A stretch of DNA of 64,000 nucleotides from DASQFQ01 sp963722815 (GTDB taxonomy: Bacteria; Actinomycetota; Thermoleophilia; Solirubrobacterales; Solirubrobacteraceae): assembly GCA_963722815.1 (NCBI GenBank), contig CAVROM010000010.1, positions 62,001 through 126,000 of the forward strand, written 5' to 3'. Of this stretch, positions 1 to 10,132 are shown piece by piece. A program made the position numbers and the translations under genes. The notes below the pieces were generated by a model. It was not told the origin of the DNA. It made no database searches and saw only the letters and a list, made by a program, of their open reading frames with translations. Numbering within the stretch: position 1 is the stretch's first letter; each line of letters opens with the position of its first letter.

Positions 1-837
1 CTGTGCCAGGAGCTGTGGGAGCAGTGCGACGCCCGCTTCGAGGTGGCGAAGGTCGAGCGCCGCGACGGGGACACGGTCATCACCGACCGCGGCCCGCTCC
101 GCGCCGCGCTGATCGTCGACGCCCTCGGCTGGCGCCGCGTGCTGGGCCCCGGCGACAACGTCCAGCCGCCCGAGGCGCGGATCTCGCGCGGGCTCGAGGT
201 GCACCCGGACGGCGGCGGCGTCGACCTCGACGTCTGGATCGACCGCTCGCTGATCCGGCGCGGCTTCGCCTGGTCGGTGCCGGCCACCGGCGAGCAGCGC
301 GTGGGTGTCGGCTCCTACGAGCCGCGCGACCACGTCAAGGAGCCGACCCGCGAGCTCGCCGCGCGCGTCGGCGTGCCGCCGGTCCGCTACCAGGGCAACT
401 GGTTCCCGCACCAGCTGCGCCCGGCTGTCGAGGACGGCGTGTTCTTCGTCGGCGACTCCGCCGGCCACTGCTTCCCGCTCTCCGGCGAGGGCATCCGCAC
501 CGCGTTCTACTTCGGCATCGCCTGCGGCCGCGAGCTGCGCGCGGTGCTGGCGGGCGAGCGCACGCGCGACGCCGCGCTGGCCGCCTACGGAGCGTTCTCC
601 CGCCGCCACGCGCGCGCCTTCGCCTGGGCGCTGGCGCTCCAGCGCGCGATCCCCGCGCTGCCGCCGCGGCTGCTCGCGCGGCTCCTCCGGCTCGTCGGCC
701 GGCGCCGGCTCAGCGAGCGCGCCTACGGCTGGTACCTGCGCCAGGCGGATCCGGCGTTCGCGGCCGCCGGCGGTCCGCGTCAGCGGCGCGGGACGCGGAT
801 CGTGGCCGCGACGCGGCCCCCGATCCGGAGCCTGTAG
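1..837 (+). CDS. FAD-dependent oxidoreductase (geranylgeranyl-reductase-like), 5' truncated
   Basis: Only the C-terminal 278 codons are present; frame 1 is open from the first base (LCQELWEQCDARFEV...) so the start lies outside the window. The GDSAGHCFPLSGEGIRTAFY segment is the second FAD-binding motif (GD...G...P..G.G...A) of the PHBH/geranylgeranyl reductase fold. The N-terminal dinucleotide-binding GxGxxG is missing because of the window edge. It is closely similar along its whole length to the complete gene at 32374-33555 (shared DALGWRRVLG, DNVQPPEA, SRGLEVHP, DPRDHVKEPT-like, GYQGNW-like blocks), so the two are paralogs. Substrate unknown: isoprenoid reductase or halogenase-like monooxygenase are both possible. 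Its last 58 bases overlap the convergent gene 780-2699. Confidence 0.8.
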   Translation: MCQELWEQCDARFEVAKVERRDGDTVITDRGPLRAALIVDALGWRRVLGPGDNVQPPEARISRGLEVHPDGGGVDLDVWIDRSLIRRGFAWSVPATGEQRVGVGSYEPRDHVKEPTRELAARVGVPPVRYQGNWFPHQLRPAVEDGVFFVGDSAGHCFPLSGEGIRTAFYFGIACGRELRAVLAGERTRDAALAAYGAFSRRHARAFAWALALQRAIPALPPRLLARLLRLVGRRRLSERAYGWYLRQADPAFAAAGGPRQRRGTRIVAATRPPIRSL

Positions 838-2699
838 CGCCCGGGCGCGAGCCGGCCCAGGCGCAGCGTCGCCGCGCGGCCGCGCACGGTCCCCTTCGCG
901 CGCGTTCGCCCGGCGCGGGTCAGCCGCCACGATGCGGCGCTTGCGCGCTTCGCGAGCCGCACGCGGCAGATCACCTTGATCTTCTTGGCGCCCTTCTTCC
1001 GTTTCGCGACCGAGCAGGTCACCTTCGCGTCGCGGCCGGGCTGCCCTGTGGCCCCGGTCGCGCCCACCGACCCCCGCGGCCCGGTCGCGCCCGCGCTGGT
1101 GGGCCCCGGCGGCCCAGGCGGCCCAGGGGGTCCGGGCGGCAGCGCGCCGCCCGTGCCGGTCAGCGCGACCTCCACCTTCTGCGGCCCGTCGGGATCGAGG
1201 GTCAGGGTTGCCGAGTAGGGGCCGGTCGCGCTGGGCGCGAAGCGGACGGCGACCGCGCACGAGCCGTTGGCCGGCACGCCCTGGGCGCAGTCGTCGCGGG
1301 TGATCCGCATGTCGCCGACGTCGTCGACGTTGTCGAGGATCGCCACTGCGACGGGCAACGTGGCGGCCGTCGAGTTCTCGAGCGTGACCGCGCGTGGCGC
1401 GCTGAGCGTGGTGGTCGGCTGGGTCCCGAACGCGAGGCTCGACGGCGACGCCGTAAGGGGGAGCGGGGTCGTGTTGAGCAGCACGTGGTCACCGGTCTGG
1501 TCGGCGTCGCCCGCGGCGGTGATCACGAGGTCGGACCGGCGGTCGCCGTTGACGTCGGTCGCGATCAGGTCGTTCAGCGGCCCGTCGATCGGGACGGTGG
1601 TGGGGCCCTCGAACGACGGAAGCTCCTCGCCGGGCGCCGTCACGTTGACGAGTGCAGTGACCTGGCCCCCATCGGCGGTGACGTTGAGGGTGATCAGATC
1701 GGGCTTGCCGTCGCTGTTGAGATCGGCGGCGATCGCCGTATTCGGGCCGTCGCCGGAAGGGAAGGCGACCGGATCCGCGAAGCTCGGCGTCGTCGCGCCG
1801 GCCGGCGTCGTGTTGACCAGGACGGTGTCCCTGCCCACGCCGTCCACGGGCTCGTCGGCCATGACGAGGTCGGGCTTGCCGTCGCGGTTGATGTCCGACG
1901 CCTCGACGCTGAGCGGTTGGGCGCTGCTCTCGAACGGCGTCGGGCCGGCGAACGACGGCGTGGGGGCGCCGGCAGCCGTCGTGTTGAGCAGCACCGTGAT
2001 GTCCCTCTTGTCGGTGGCGCTGCCGTTGTTGAAGTTGGCCGTCGCCACGTCGGGCCTTCCGTCTCCGTTGAGGTCCGCCGCGATCGCCGAATGCGGCAAG
2101 GCTCCCGCCCGAAACGGTGCCGGCTCGGCGAACGAGGGCTCGGCGGCATCGTCGGGGGTCGTGTTGATCAGGATCGTGTTTCCGCGGATGTCCTCGAAGA
2201 CCGAGCTGGCGCTCAGGAGGTCGAGCCGACCGTCCGCGTTGAAGTCCGCCGTCCGCACCGAGAGCGGGACGGCGGAAGCGCCGAGCAACGCGGGGTCGCC
2301 GAAGGCCGGTGCCGTGGCACCCGGCGTGGTCGTGTTGGTCAGGATCGCCCAGCCAGCGCCGGTGGCGTCGACCAGCTCGGGCCTCCCATCGCCGTTCAGG
2401 TCGGCCGCCGTCAGGTCGGTCGGGTTCATGGGATAGGAGGTGATTGAGGTGGGACCCGCGAAGCTGGGTGTGCCGGCGCCGGCCGCCGTCGTGTTCGTGA
2501 GGACGCTGACGTCGTGCGCGAGCGAACTCACGTTGGCGAGGTCGAGGCGGCCGTCGTCGTTGAAGTCCGCGACCGTGATGGCGAACGGTGCCGTTCCGGC
2601 GTCGAACCGCACCGGGCCCGTGAAGGTCGGCGGCGCCGCCGCGGCCGGGGCGGCGAGAGCCACCGTCAGGAAGGCGCTCAGCACGGCGACATGGCGCAT
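780..2699 (-). CDS. Secreted FG-GAP/VCBS repeat protein with collagen-like region
   Basis: A 639-aa protein starting with a clear signal peptide (MRHVAVLSAFLTVALAAPAAAA). Seven FG-GAP-type repeats carry the Ca-binding-like core D-x-N-x-D-G-x-x-D (e.g. DFNDDGRLDLA, DLNGDGRPDVA, DLNSDGKPDLI), spanning roughly residues 40-395 and predicted to form a beta-propeller. Residues about 400-510 resemble an ASH/choice-of-anchor-D beta-sandwich. Then comes a Gly-X-Y stretch (GPPGPPGPPGP...GPRGSVGATGATGQPG) at about 517-552, and a basic C-terminal beta-rich module with two cysteines. It is likely an extracellular or surface protein; ligand unknown. The start lies 29 bp from the divergent hisIE start, and the 3' end overlaps the FAD oxidoreductase gene. 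No catalytic motif was seen. Confidence 0.85.
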   Translation of the reverse strand: MRHVAVLSAFLTVALAAPAAAAPPTFTGPVRFDAGTAPFAITVADFNDDGRLDLANVSSLAHDVSVLTNTTAAGAGTPSFAGPTSITSYPMNPTDLTAADLNGDGRPELVDATGAGWAILTNTTTPGATAPAFGDPALLGASAVPLSVRTADFNADGRLDLLSASSVFEDIRGNTILINTTPDDAAEPSFAEPAPFRAGALPHSAIAADLNGDGRPDVATANFNNGSATDKRDITVLLNTTAAGAPTPSFAGPTPFESSAQPLSVEASDINRDGKPDLVMADEPVDGVGRDTVLVNTTPAGATTPSFADPVAFPSGDGPNTAIAADLNSDGKPDLITLNVTADGGQVTALVNVTAPGEELPSFEGPTTVPIDGPLNDLIATDVNGDRRSDLVITAAGDADQTGDHVLLNTTPLPLTASPSSLAFGTQPTTTLSAPRAVTLENSTAATLPVAVAILDNVDDVGDMRITRDDCAQGVPANGSCAVAVRFAPSATGPYSATLTLDPDGPQKVEVALTGTGGALPPGPPGPPGPPGPTSAGATGPRGSVGATGATGQPGRDAKVTCSVAKRKKGAKKIKVICRVRLAKRASAASWRLTRAGRTRAKGTVRGRAATLRLGRLAPGRYRLRIGGRVAATIRVPRR

Positions 2700-2728
2700 C
2701 GCAGGCCGACACTAATGTTTCCCCAGCC

Positions 2729-3331
2729 ATGAATGCGAACGAGATCTCGTGGGATGCGTCGGGGCTCGCCCCCTGCGTGGTCCAGGACTGGGAGACCGGC
2801 GAGGTGCTGACGCTCGCGTACATGAACGCGGACGCGCTCGAGCGCACGCAGGCGACCGGCGAGATGCACCTCTGGAGCCGCTCCCGCAACGAGCTGTGGC
2901 ACAAGGGGGAGACCTCCGGCAACACGCAGGCGGTCAGGGAGCTCCGCTACGACTGCGACGCCGACGCGATCCTCGCGCTCGTCGAGCCCGCCGGCCCCGC
3001 CTGCCACACCGGCGAGCGCACCTGCTTCCACAACGGCGAGCTCGACCCCGCCCCGCACGAGGCGCTGCCCGCGCTCGAGCGCACCGTCGAGGCGCGCAAG
3101 GCCGACCCGCCGCGGGGCTCCTACACCGCCGAGCTGCTCGCTGACCCCGCGCTGATCGGCGCCAAGGTCCAGGAGGAGGCCGAGGAGGTCGCCCGCGCCG
3201 CCCGCGAGGAGTCCGACGAGCGCGTGGCCGAGGAGGCCGCCGACGTGCTCTACCACCTGACCGTGCTGCTGCACTCCCGCGGGCTCAGCCTCGCCGACCC
3301 GGAACGGATCCTCGATGGCCGTCGCCGCTGA
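2729..3331 (+). CDS. hisIE: Bifunctional phosphoribosyl-AMP cyclohydrolase / phosphoribosyl-ATP pyrophosphatase
   Basis: 200 aa. The N-terminal half is HisI (PRA-CH): LAYMNADALERT, LWSRSRNELWHKGETSGN and the metal-binding cysteines in YDCDADA and the CHTGERTCF motif. The C-terminal half (about 105-195) is HisE: an all-alpha MazG-like domain with EEAEEVARAAREE and EEAADVLYHL metal-binding acidic residues. It catalyses steps 2 and 3 of histidine synthesis. Many actinobacteria keep hisI and hisE as separate genes, so the fusion is a lineage clue. The 3' end overlaps trpE by 17 bp, making histidine and tryptophan genes one transcription unit. A TAATGT element at 2713-2718 could be a -10 box, which would leave a very short leader. 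Confidence 0.95.
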   Translation: MNANEISWDASGLAPCVVQDWETGEVLTLAYMNADALERTQATGEMHLWSRSRNELWHKGETSGNTQAVRELRYDCDADAILALVEPAGPACHTGERTCFHNGELDPAPHEALPALERTVEARKADPPRGSYTAELLADPALIGAKVQEEAEEVARAAREESDERVAEEAADVLYHLTVLLHSRGLSLADPERILDGRRR

Positions 3332-4718
3332 CCACAACGTCATCCCGGTCACGGAGACCTTCATCGCGGACACCGAGACGCCGGTCTCCGCGTTCCTGAA
3401 GCTGCGAGGGTCGGGCCCGGCGTTCCTGCTCGAGTCGGCCGAGCAGGGCCAGCGCGTCGGCCGCTGGTCGTTCATCGGCGTCGAGCCGCGCAAGGTCGTG
3501 CGCTGGAGCCTCGCCGACGGCGGCGACCCGTACGCGATCGCCGCCGCCGAGGTCGCCGAGCACCGCCAGGCGCCGCTCGCCGACGGCCCGCCGTTCACCG
3601 GCGGCGCGGTCGGCTTCTTCGGCTACGACTGCGTGCGCGCCGTCGAGCCGCTGGGCGAGCCCAACCCCGACGCGCTCGGCCTGCCCGACATGGCGCTGAT
3701 GCTCTCCGACGTGCTGGTGGCCTTCGACCACCTCAAGCACACGGTCACCATCCTCGCCAACGCCTACCGCGACGAGGCCGACGGCGAGGCGCGCGCCCGC
3801 GAGCGGATCGCCGAGGTGCGCGAGCGGCTGGCCGGCGCGCTCCCGCGCCCCGAGCCGCACGCCGAGCGCCCCGAGCCGCAGTTCGAGCCCAACATGCCGC
3901 GCGAGACGTTCGAGGCGATGGTCGCCCGCATCGTCGAGTACGTGCACGCCGGCGACGCCTTCCAGGTCGTCCCCAGCCAGCGCTGGAGCGCGCCCAGCCC
4001 GGTCGAGTCGTTCTCGATCTACCGCGGGCTTCGCGCGGTCAACCCGTCTCCCTACATGTACTTCCTCGACTTCGAGGACTTCCAGATCGTCGGCGCCTCG
4101 CCCGAGCCGCTCGTCACGGTCTCAGGCCGCGCCGCCTCGACGCGCCCGATCGCCGGCACCCGCCCGCGCGGGGCCGACGCCGACGCCGACATCGCGATCG
4201 CCGCCGACCTGCTCGCCGACGAGAAGGAGCGCGCCGAGCACGTGATGCTGGTCGACCTCGGCCGCAACGACCTCGGGCGCGTCTGCGAGTACGGCACCGT
4301 CGAGGTCGAGACGTTCATGGCCGTCGAGACCTACTCGCACGTGATCCACATCGTCTCCAGCGTGCGCGGCGAGCTGCGCCCCGAGGTGAAGGCGATCGAC
4401 GCGCTGCGCTCGGTGCTCCCCGCCGGCACGCTGTCGGGCGCCCCGAAGGTGCGCGCGATGCAGATCATCGACGAGCTCGAGCCGGTCAAGCGCGGCGCCT
4501 ACGGCGGTGCGGTCGGCTGGCTGTCCTACGCGGGCGACCTCGACACCTGCATCTGCATCCGCACCGTGGTGGTCAAGGACGGCGTCGCGCACGTCCAAGC
4601 CGGCGGCGGCACCGTCGCCGACGCCAAGCCCGACTACGAGTACGAGGAGTCGCGCGCCAAGGCCCGCGGCGTGGTGCGGGCAATCGAGCTGGCGGCGAGG
4701 CAGCGCGAGTGGCCGTGA
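3315..4718 (+). CDS. trpE: Anthranilate synthase component I
   Basis: 467 aa, normal for TrpE. The N-terminal region carries the feedback-binding element LLESAEQGQRVGRWSFIG (the LLES motif that contacts tryptophan). The C-terminal chorismate-binding domain shows AGDAFQVVPSQR, GASPEPLV, PIAGTRPRG, MLVDLGRNDLGRV and LPAGTLSGAPKVRAM. With TrpG it converts chorismate plus glutamine to anthranilate. The ATG at 3315 lies inside hisIE and the stop overlaps the GTG start of trpG (4709), so the block is translationally coupled. The intact LLES element suggests retained tryptophan feedback inhibition (inference from the family). Confidence 0.97.
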   Translation: MAVAADHNVIPVTETFIADTETPVSAFLKLRGSGPAFLLESAEQGQRVGRWSFIGVEPRKVVRWSLADGGDPYAIAAAEVAEHRQAPLADGPPFTGGAVGFFGYDCVRAVEPLGEPNPDALGLPDMALMLSDVLVAFDHLKHTVTILANAYRDEADGEARARERIAEVRERLAGALPRPEPHAERPEPQFEPNMPRETFEAMVARIVEYVHAGDAFQVVPSQRWSAPSPVESFSIYRGLRAVNPSPYMYFLDFEDFQIVGASPEPLVTVSGRAASTRPIAGTRPRGADADADIAIAADLLADEKERAEHVMLVDLGRNDLGRVCEYGTVEVETFMAVETYSHVIHIVSSVRGELRPEVKAIDALRSVLPAGTLSGAPKVRAMQIIDELEPVKRGAYGGAVGWLSYAGDLDTCICIRTVVVKDGVAHVQAGGGTVADAKPDYEYEESRAKARGVVRAIELAARQREWP

Positions 4719-5275
4719 CGCGCGTCCTCGTGATCGACAACTACGACTCCTTCACGTACAACCTCGTCCAGTACCTGGGCGAGCTGGGGGCGGAGGTCGA
4801 GGCCGTGCGCAACGACGCGGCGCGCGTCGACGAGCTGCTCGAGGGCGAGTGGGACCGCGTGGTCGTCTCGCCTGGCCCGTGCACGCCCAACGAGGCGGGC
4901 ATCTCGGTCGAAGCGATGCGACGCTTCCCCGAGGCCGGGGTGCCGACGCTCGGCGTCTGCCTCGGCCACCAGTCGCTCGCCCAGGCGTTCGGCGGCAAGG
5001 TCGTGCGCCACGTCCCCATCCACGGGAAGACGACCGAGATCGAGCACGACGGCACCGGTCTGTTCGAGGGCCTGCCGAACCCGCTGACCGTCGGGCGCTA
5101 CCACTCGCTGGTGGTCGACCCCGAGCTGCCCGGCGAGCTCGAGCCGACCGCGTGGGGCGGCGGCGTGCTGATGGCGATGCGCCACCGCGAGCTGCCCGCC
5201 CAGGGCGTCCAGTTCCACCCCGAGTCGGTGCTCACGCCCGACGGCAAGCAATTGCTGGAGACGTTCCTTGCCTAA
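4709..5275 (+). CDS. trpG: Anthranilate synthase component II (glutamine amidotransferase)
   Basis: 188 aa class-I glutamine amidotransferase. The oxyanion strand motif SPGPCTP, the nucleophile C84 in LGVCLGHQ, and H170/E172 in VQFHPES complete the catalytic triad. It supplies ammonia to TrpE. The GTG start overlaps the end of trpE by 10 bp, and the stop overlaps the ATG of trpD at 5268 by 8 bp. No pabB-like gene is nearby, so it could also serve p-aminobenzoate synthesis, as some TrpG proteins do; that is only a possibility. Confidence 0.97.
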   Translation: MAVTRVLVIDNYDSFTYNLVQYLGELGAEVEAVRNDAARVDELLEGEWDRVVVSPGPCTPNEAGISVEAMRRFPEAGVPTLGVCLGHQSLAQAFGGKVVRHVPIHGKTTEIEHDGTGLFEGLPNPLTVGRYHSLVVDPELPGELEPTAWGGGVLMAMRHRELPAQGVQFHPESVLTPDGKQLLETFLA

Positions 5276-6300
5276 CGACGTGCTCACCGACGCGATCGAC
5301 GCGCTCGCGGCCCGCCGCGACCTGTCGGCGGAGCAGACCGCCGGCGTGCTGGCCGAGATCATGGCCGGCAACGCCTCAGAGGCCCAGACCGCCGCGGTAC
5401 TGATCGCGCTGCGGACGAAGGGCGAGACGATCGACGAGCTCGTCGGCCTCGCCACCACCATGCGGCTGCTCGCCACCCCGGTCGCCGCCAAGCGCGACGA
5501 CCTGATCGACACCGCGGGCACCGGCGGCGGCCGCCCCACCTTCAACGTCTCAACGACCGCCGCGCTGATCGCCGCCGGCGCGGGCTGCGCGGTCGCCAAG
5601 CACGGCAACCGCTCCGCCACCGGGCTGTCGGGCTCGGCCGACCTGCTGGAGGCGCTCGGCGTGCGCATCGACCTCACACCCGAGGCGGTCGCGCAGCTGC
5701 ATCGACGAGGCCGGCTTCGGCTTCATGTTCGCGCCCGCCCACCACGGCGCCACGCGCCATGTCGTGCCGGTGCGCAAGGAGCTCGCGGTGCGCACGATCT
5801 TCAACTTCCTCGGCCCATTGACGAACCCGGCGGGCGCCACGCGCCAGGTCATCGGCGTGTCGGATCCCGCGTTTCTGGACACCATCGCGGGAGCGCTCGC
5901 CCGTTTAGGGGCGGTCAAGGCGTTGGTAGTTTCCAGCGAGGATGGGTTGGACGAGATGAGCACGGCGGGCAGCACCACGGTCGTCGAGGTCGACGGCCCC
6001 GAGATCCACTCCTACGCGCTCTCGCCGGAGGACGTCGGGCTGCGCCGCGGCCGCTACGAGGACGTCGCCGGCGGCCCGCCCGAGGACAACGCCGCCGTCA
6101 CGCGCCGCATCTTCGCCGGCGAGGCCGGCCCGGCGCGCGACCTCGCGGCGCTCAACGCCGGCGCCGCGATCTACGTGGCGGGCCGCGCCGACACGCTCGA
6201 GTCGGGCGTCCGCGCCGCCGAGGAGGCGCTCGATTCCGGCGCCGCCACGGAGGCGCTCGACAGACTCGTCGCGCTCTCGCAACAATTGGCCCCCTCTTGA
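5268..6300 (+). CDS. trpD: Anthranilate phosphoribosyltransferase, one +1 frameshift
   Basis: TrpD transfers phosphoribose from PRPP to anthranilate. The N-terminal part (frame of 5268) has the signature DTAGTGGGRPTFNVST and KHGNRSATGLSGSADLLEALG. After GCG CAG (5691-5696) an extra base near 5697 throws the frame. The C-terminal part continues one frame over (CIDEAGFGFMFAPAHHGA, RTIFNFLGPLTNPAG, DEMSTAGSTTV) to the TGA at 6298-6300. Removing one base restores a 343-aa protein of normal length with no lost motif. The loss looks like a sequence error or a very recent mutation, because a broken trpD in an otherwise intact operon would make the cell a tryptophan auxotroph. The raw +1 reading continues in frame into trpC, so an automated caller could wrongly fuse the two. 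Confidence 0.88.
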
Positions 6301-7094
6301 GCAACGTGCTCGAACGCATCGTCGGCGCCACACGCGAGGACCTCGAGCGCCGGCGCTCCGCCACACCGCTCGCCCACCTCGAGGCAGCGCTCGACCAGCG
6401 GCCCGAGGGGCGCCCGTTCGGCGAGGCGATCGCTGCGCCCGGCATCTCGGTGATCGCGGAGCACAAGCGCCGCTCGCCGTCGGCCGGGACGATCCGGGAG
6501 GGCGCCAGCGTCGCCGACATCGTCGGGGCCTATGAGCGCGGCGGCGCGGCGGCGATCTCGATCCTCACCGAGGAGCGGCACTTCGGCGGCTCGCTCGAGG
6601 ACCTGCAGGCGGCGGTGGCGGCCACCGAGCTGCCGGTGCTGCGCAAGGACTTCATCGTCGACCCGTACCAGCTCTACGAGTCCGCGGCGGCCGGCGCCGA
6701 CGCGATCCTGCTGATCGTCGCCGCGCTCGACTACGACGACCTCTACGACCTCCACCGCGAGGCGCGCGGCCTCGACCTCGACGTCCTCGTCGAGGTCCAC
6801 GACGAGCACGAGCTCGAGCGCGCGCTCGACATCGACGCCGAGATCCTCGGCCTCAACAACCGCGACCTCACCGACTTCACCGTCGACATCGAGCGCACCT
6901 ACGAGCTGCTGTCTGACGTTCCTGCCGGTAAGACGGTCGTCTCGGAGTCCGGTTTCTCGACCCGCGAGCAGCTCGACGACCTCGACCGGGTCGGCATCGA
7001 CGCCGTGCTGGTGGGGGAGACGCTGATGCGCGCCGAGGACATCGAAGCGGCCTGCCGCACCCTCGCCGCCGGCGCGCGCGACTTCGACGCCTGA
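6297..7094 (+). CDS. trpC: Indole-3-glycerol phosphate synthase
   Basis: 265 aa if started at TTG 6297, which forms a TTGA overlap with the trpD stop; GTG 6306 is the alternative. A (beta/alpha)8 barrel with IAEHKRRSPSAGTIREGA (catalytic Lys and Ser-Pro-Ser motif), LRKDFIVDPYQLYESAAAGADAILLI, LVEVHDEHEL, LGLNNRDLTDFTVD, VSESGFSTREQL and VLVGETLMRA. It closes the indole ring from CdRP. It is in the same frame as the upstream start at 5268 only because of the trpD frameshift, so it should be annotated separately. The next gene is not trpF but a protease. Confidence 0.95.
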   Translation: MSNVLERIVGATREDLERRRSATPLAHLEAALDQRPEGRPFGEAIAAPGISVIAEHKRRSPSAGTIREGASVADIVGAYERGGAAAISILTEERHFGGSLEDLQAAVAATELPVLRKDFIVDPYQLYESAAAGADAILLIVAALDYDDLYDLHREARGLDLDVLVEVHDEHELERALDIDAEILGLNNRDLTDFTVDIERTYELLSDVPAGKTVVSESGFSTREQLDDLDRVGIDAVLVGETLMRAEDIEAACRTLAAGARDFDA

Positions 7095-7139
7095 GCGTTT
7101 TAGCCCGCGTTCACAGGGATCGGCAACGCTCGGCTCGTC

Positions 7140-8297
7140 ATGCCCGCGCGTGCTTTCGCGATCCCGCTGGCCGCTGCCGTGATCGGTGGCGGCGTGACAG
7201 CCGGCGTCCTCGTCGGCACCGGCGCCGTCGGCCAGCGCAAGACGACCACGATCGTCCAGCAGGCGCCGCTGACCTCGGCGTCGCCGGCCTCGGAGTCGCG
7301 CGCCGGCGGGCTGACCGCGCGCGACATCTATCGCCGCGCCGCGCCGGGGGTCGTCTACATCCGCGCGCGCTCGGTGCAGCAGACGCAGTCGCCGTTCGAC
7401 GTCTTCCCGCGCACGCAGGAGAACCTCTCGACCGGCTCCGGCTTCGTGCTCGACGACAAGGGCGACATCCTCACCAACGCCCACGTGGTGGCGTCCTCGC
7501 TCGACGTCCGCGTCTCGTTCTCCGACCACCGCACGGTCTCCGCGCGCGTGATCGGCAAGGACGCGGACACCGACCTCGCGGTGCTGGCTGTCAACCCCAA
7601 GGAGGTCAGGCTCCACCCGCTGACGCTGGGTGACTCCGGCGCCGTCCGGGTCGGCGACCCGACGGTCGCGATCGGCAACCCGTTCGGCCTCGAGCGGACG
7701 CTTACCACCGGCGTCGTCTCGGCGCTGCAGCGGCGCATCACCGCCCCCAGCGGCTTCGCGATCGAGGACGTCATCCAGACCGACGCGGCGATCAACCCCG
7801 GCAACTCCGGCGGCCCGCTGCTCGACGCCACCGGCAAGGTGATCGGCGTCAACTCGCAGATCGCCACCGGCGGCGAGGCCTCGGGCGGCAGCGTCGGCAT
7901 CGGCTTCGCGGTCCCGGCCGCCACCGTCAAGCGCGTGCTGCCCGAGCTCGAGCGGGCCGGCCGCGTGACCCGGGCGTTCCTCGGCGTCCGCGGGCGCGGG
8001 TCCAAGGACGGCGTGCTGGTCGAGGAGGTCCAGGCCGGCACTCCCGCGGCCAAGGCGGGGATCAAGGGCGGCGACCGCGAGGCGATCGACGAGCGCGACG
8101 GCAGCGTCGTGGTGCTCGGCGGCGACGTGCTGACCAAGGTCGACGGCCACGACGTGCGCACGATGGACGACGTGCACGCGGCGCTGGCCAACCGGCGGCC
8201 GGGGCAGGCGGTCGCGGTGGAGCTCCAGCGCGACGGCAAGCCCGTCGAGGCGACGGTGCGGCTGGGCGAGCGCCCGGGCGCGTCGGGCGCCGAATAA
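7140..8297 (+). CDS. HtrA/DegP-type serine protease with PDZ domain
   Basis: 385 aa. The N-terminal hydrophobic segment (about residues 5-30) is a signal anchor, followed by a Ser/Thr/Gln-rich linker. The trypsin-like domain has H115 in TNAHVV, D145 in DADTDLAVL and S223 in NPGNSGGPLL, a complete S1C triad. The PDZ domain is about 275-380 (FLGVRGRGSKDGVLVEEV, GTPAAKAGIKGGD, GGDVLTKVDGHDV). It should act outside the membrane on misfolded proteins. It sits 45 bp after trpC and 33 bp before trpF in the same direction, interrupting a trp operon. A link to tryptophan metabolism is not evident; read-through transcription is likely. Confidence 0.93.
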   Translation: MPARAFAIPLAAAVIGGGVTAGVLVGTGAVGQRKTTTIVQQAPLTSASPASESRAGGLTARDIYRRAAPGVVYIRARSVQQTQSPFDVFPRTQENLSTGSGFVLDDKGDILTNAHVVASSLDVRVSFSDHRTVSARVIGKDADTDLAVLAVNPKEVRLHPLTLGDSGAVRVGDPTVAIGNPFGLERTLTTGVVSALQRRITAPSGFAIEDVIQTDAAINPGNSGGPLLDATGKVIGVNSQIATGGEASGGSVGIGFAVPAATVKRVLPELERAGRVTRAFLGVRGRGSKDGVLVEEVQAGTPAAKAGIKGGDREAIDERDGSVVVLGGDVLTKVDGHDVRTMDDVHAALANRRPGQAVAVELQRDGKPVEATVRLGERPGASGAE

Positions 8298-8330
8298 GTC
8301 CCACCACCACCTCGCTCCTACGATGTCCGC

Positions 8331-8965
8331 GTGACCCGCGCGAAGATCTGTGGCATCACGTTCCGCGAGGACGCCGAGCTGGCCGTCGAGCACGGCGCCT
8401 GGGCGATCGGGCTGATCCGCTGGCCGCGCTCGCCGCGGGCGTGCGATGCGCCCACGGCGGCGGAGATCGTCGGCGCCCTGCGCCGCCGCGTCGCCTGCGT
8501 GGGCGTGTACGTCAACCCGGCGCTCGACGAGGTCGTGGCCGAGGCCGAGCAGATCGGCTTCACCCACCTGCAGCTGCACGGCGACGAGGGCCCCGCGTTC
8601 TGCACCGAGGTCGCGCGCCGCACCGGCTGCAAGGTGATCAAGGCCGCCCAGGTGGCGACGGCGGGCGACATCCGCGCGCTCGAGGTCTTCCGCACCGACT
8701 TCCACCTGCTCGACGCCGCCGCCGGCGCCATGCGCGGCGGCAGCGGCCGCACGTGGGAGTGGGGCCTGCTGGCCGACCGGCGCTCGAAGGTGCCGCTGAT
8801 CCTGTCCGGCGGGCTCGGGCCCGACAACGTCGCCGAGGCGATCGCCGCCGCCCACCCGTGGGCGGTCGACAGCGCCTCCGGTACCGAGTCGGCGCCCGGC
8901 GTCAAGGATCCCGAGAAGGTGCGGCGCTTCCTCGAGATCGCGGCCGCGGACGGCGCGGCCGTCGT

Positions 8966-8969
<4 letters not shown>
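8331..8969 (+). CDS. trpF: Phosphoribosylanthranilate isomerase
   Basis: 212 aa, GTG start. A TIM barrel with KICGIT (the catalytic Cys region), IGLIRWPRSPRA, LQLHGDE, FHLLDAAAGAMRGGSGRTWEW, LSGGLGPDNVAEAI and a VDSASGTESAPGVKDPEKVRRF phosphate-binding C-terminus. It converts phosphoribosylanthranilate to CdRP. A dedicated TrpF is informative because mycobacteria and streptomycetes lack it and use the dual-substrate PriA. The TGA overlaps the ATG of trpB (ATGA). Confidence 0.95.

Positions 8970-10128
<1,159 letters not shown>

Positions 10129-10132
<4 letters not shown>

Noticed and set aside
1121..1140. A CRISPR- or VNTR-like short tandem repeat (ggcccaggcggcccaggggg)
   Set aside because: It is the codon-level result of the Gly-Pro-Pro collagen-like repeat in the secreted protein.
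3..2447. An 814-codon open frame on the + strand covering the first gene and the FG-GAP gene antisense
   Set aside because: Arg/Ala/Gly-rich translation without any fold; a high-GC shadow of the real genes in frame 1 and on the minus strand.
5268..7094. A TrpD-TrpC fusion protein
   Set aside because: The middle third is out of frame; TrpD similarity resumes in another frame until 6300.
6171..8855. An 894-codon open frame on the - strand
   Set aside because: It lies entirely antisense to trpC, htrA and trpF, all with clear motifs; the translation is low-complexity RD/DR/GV-rich.
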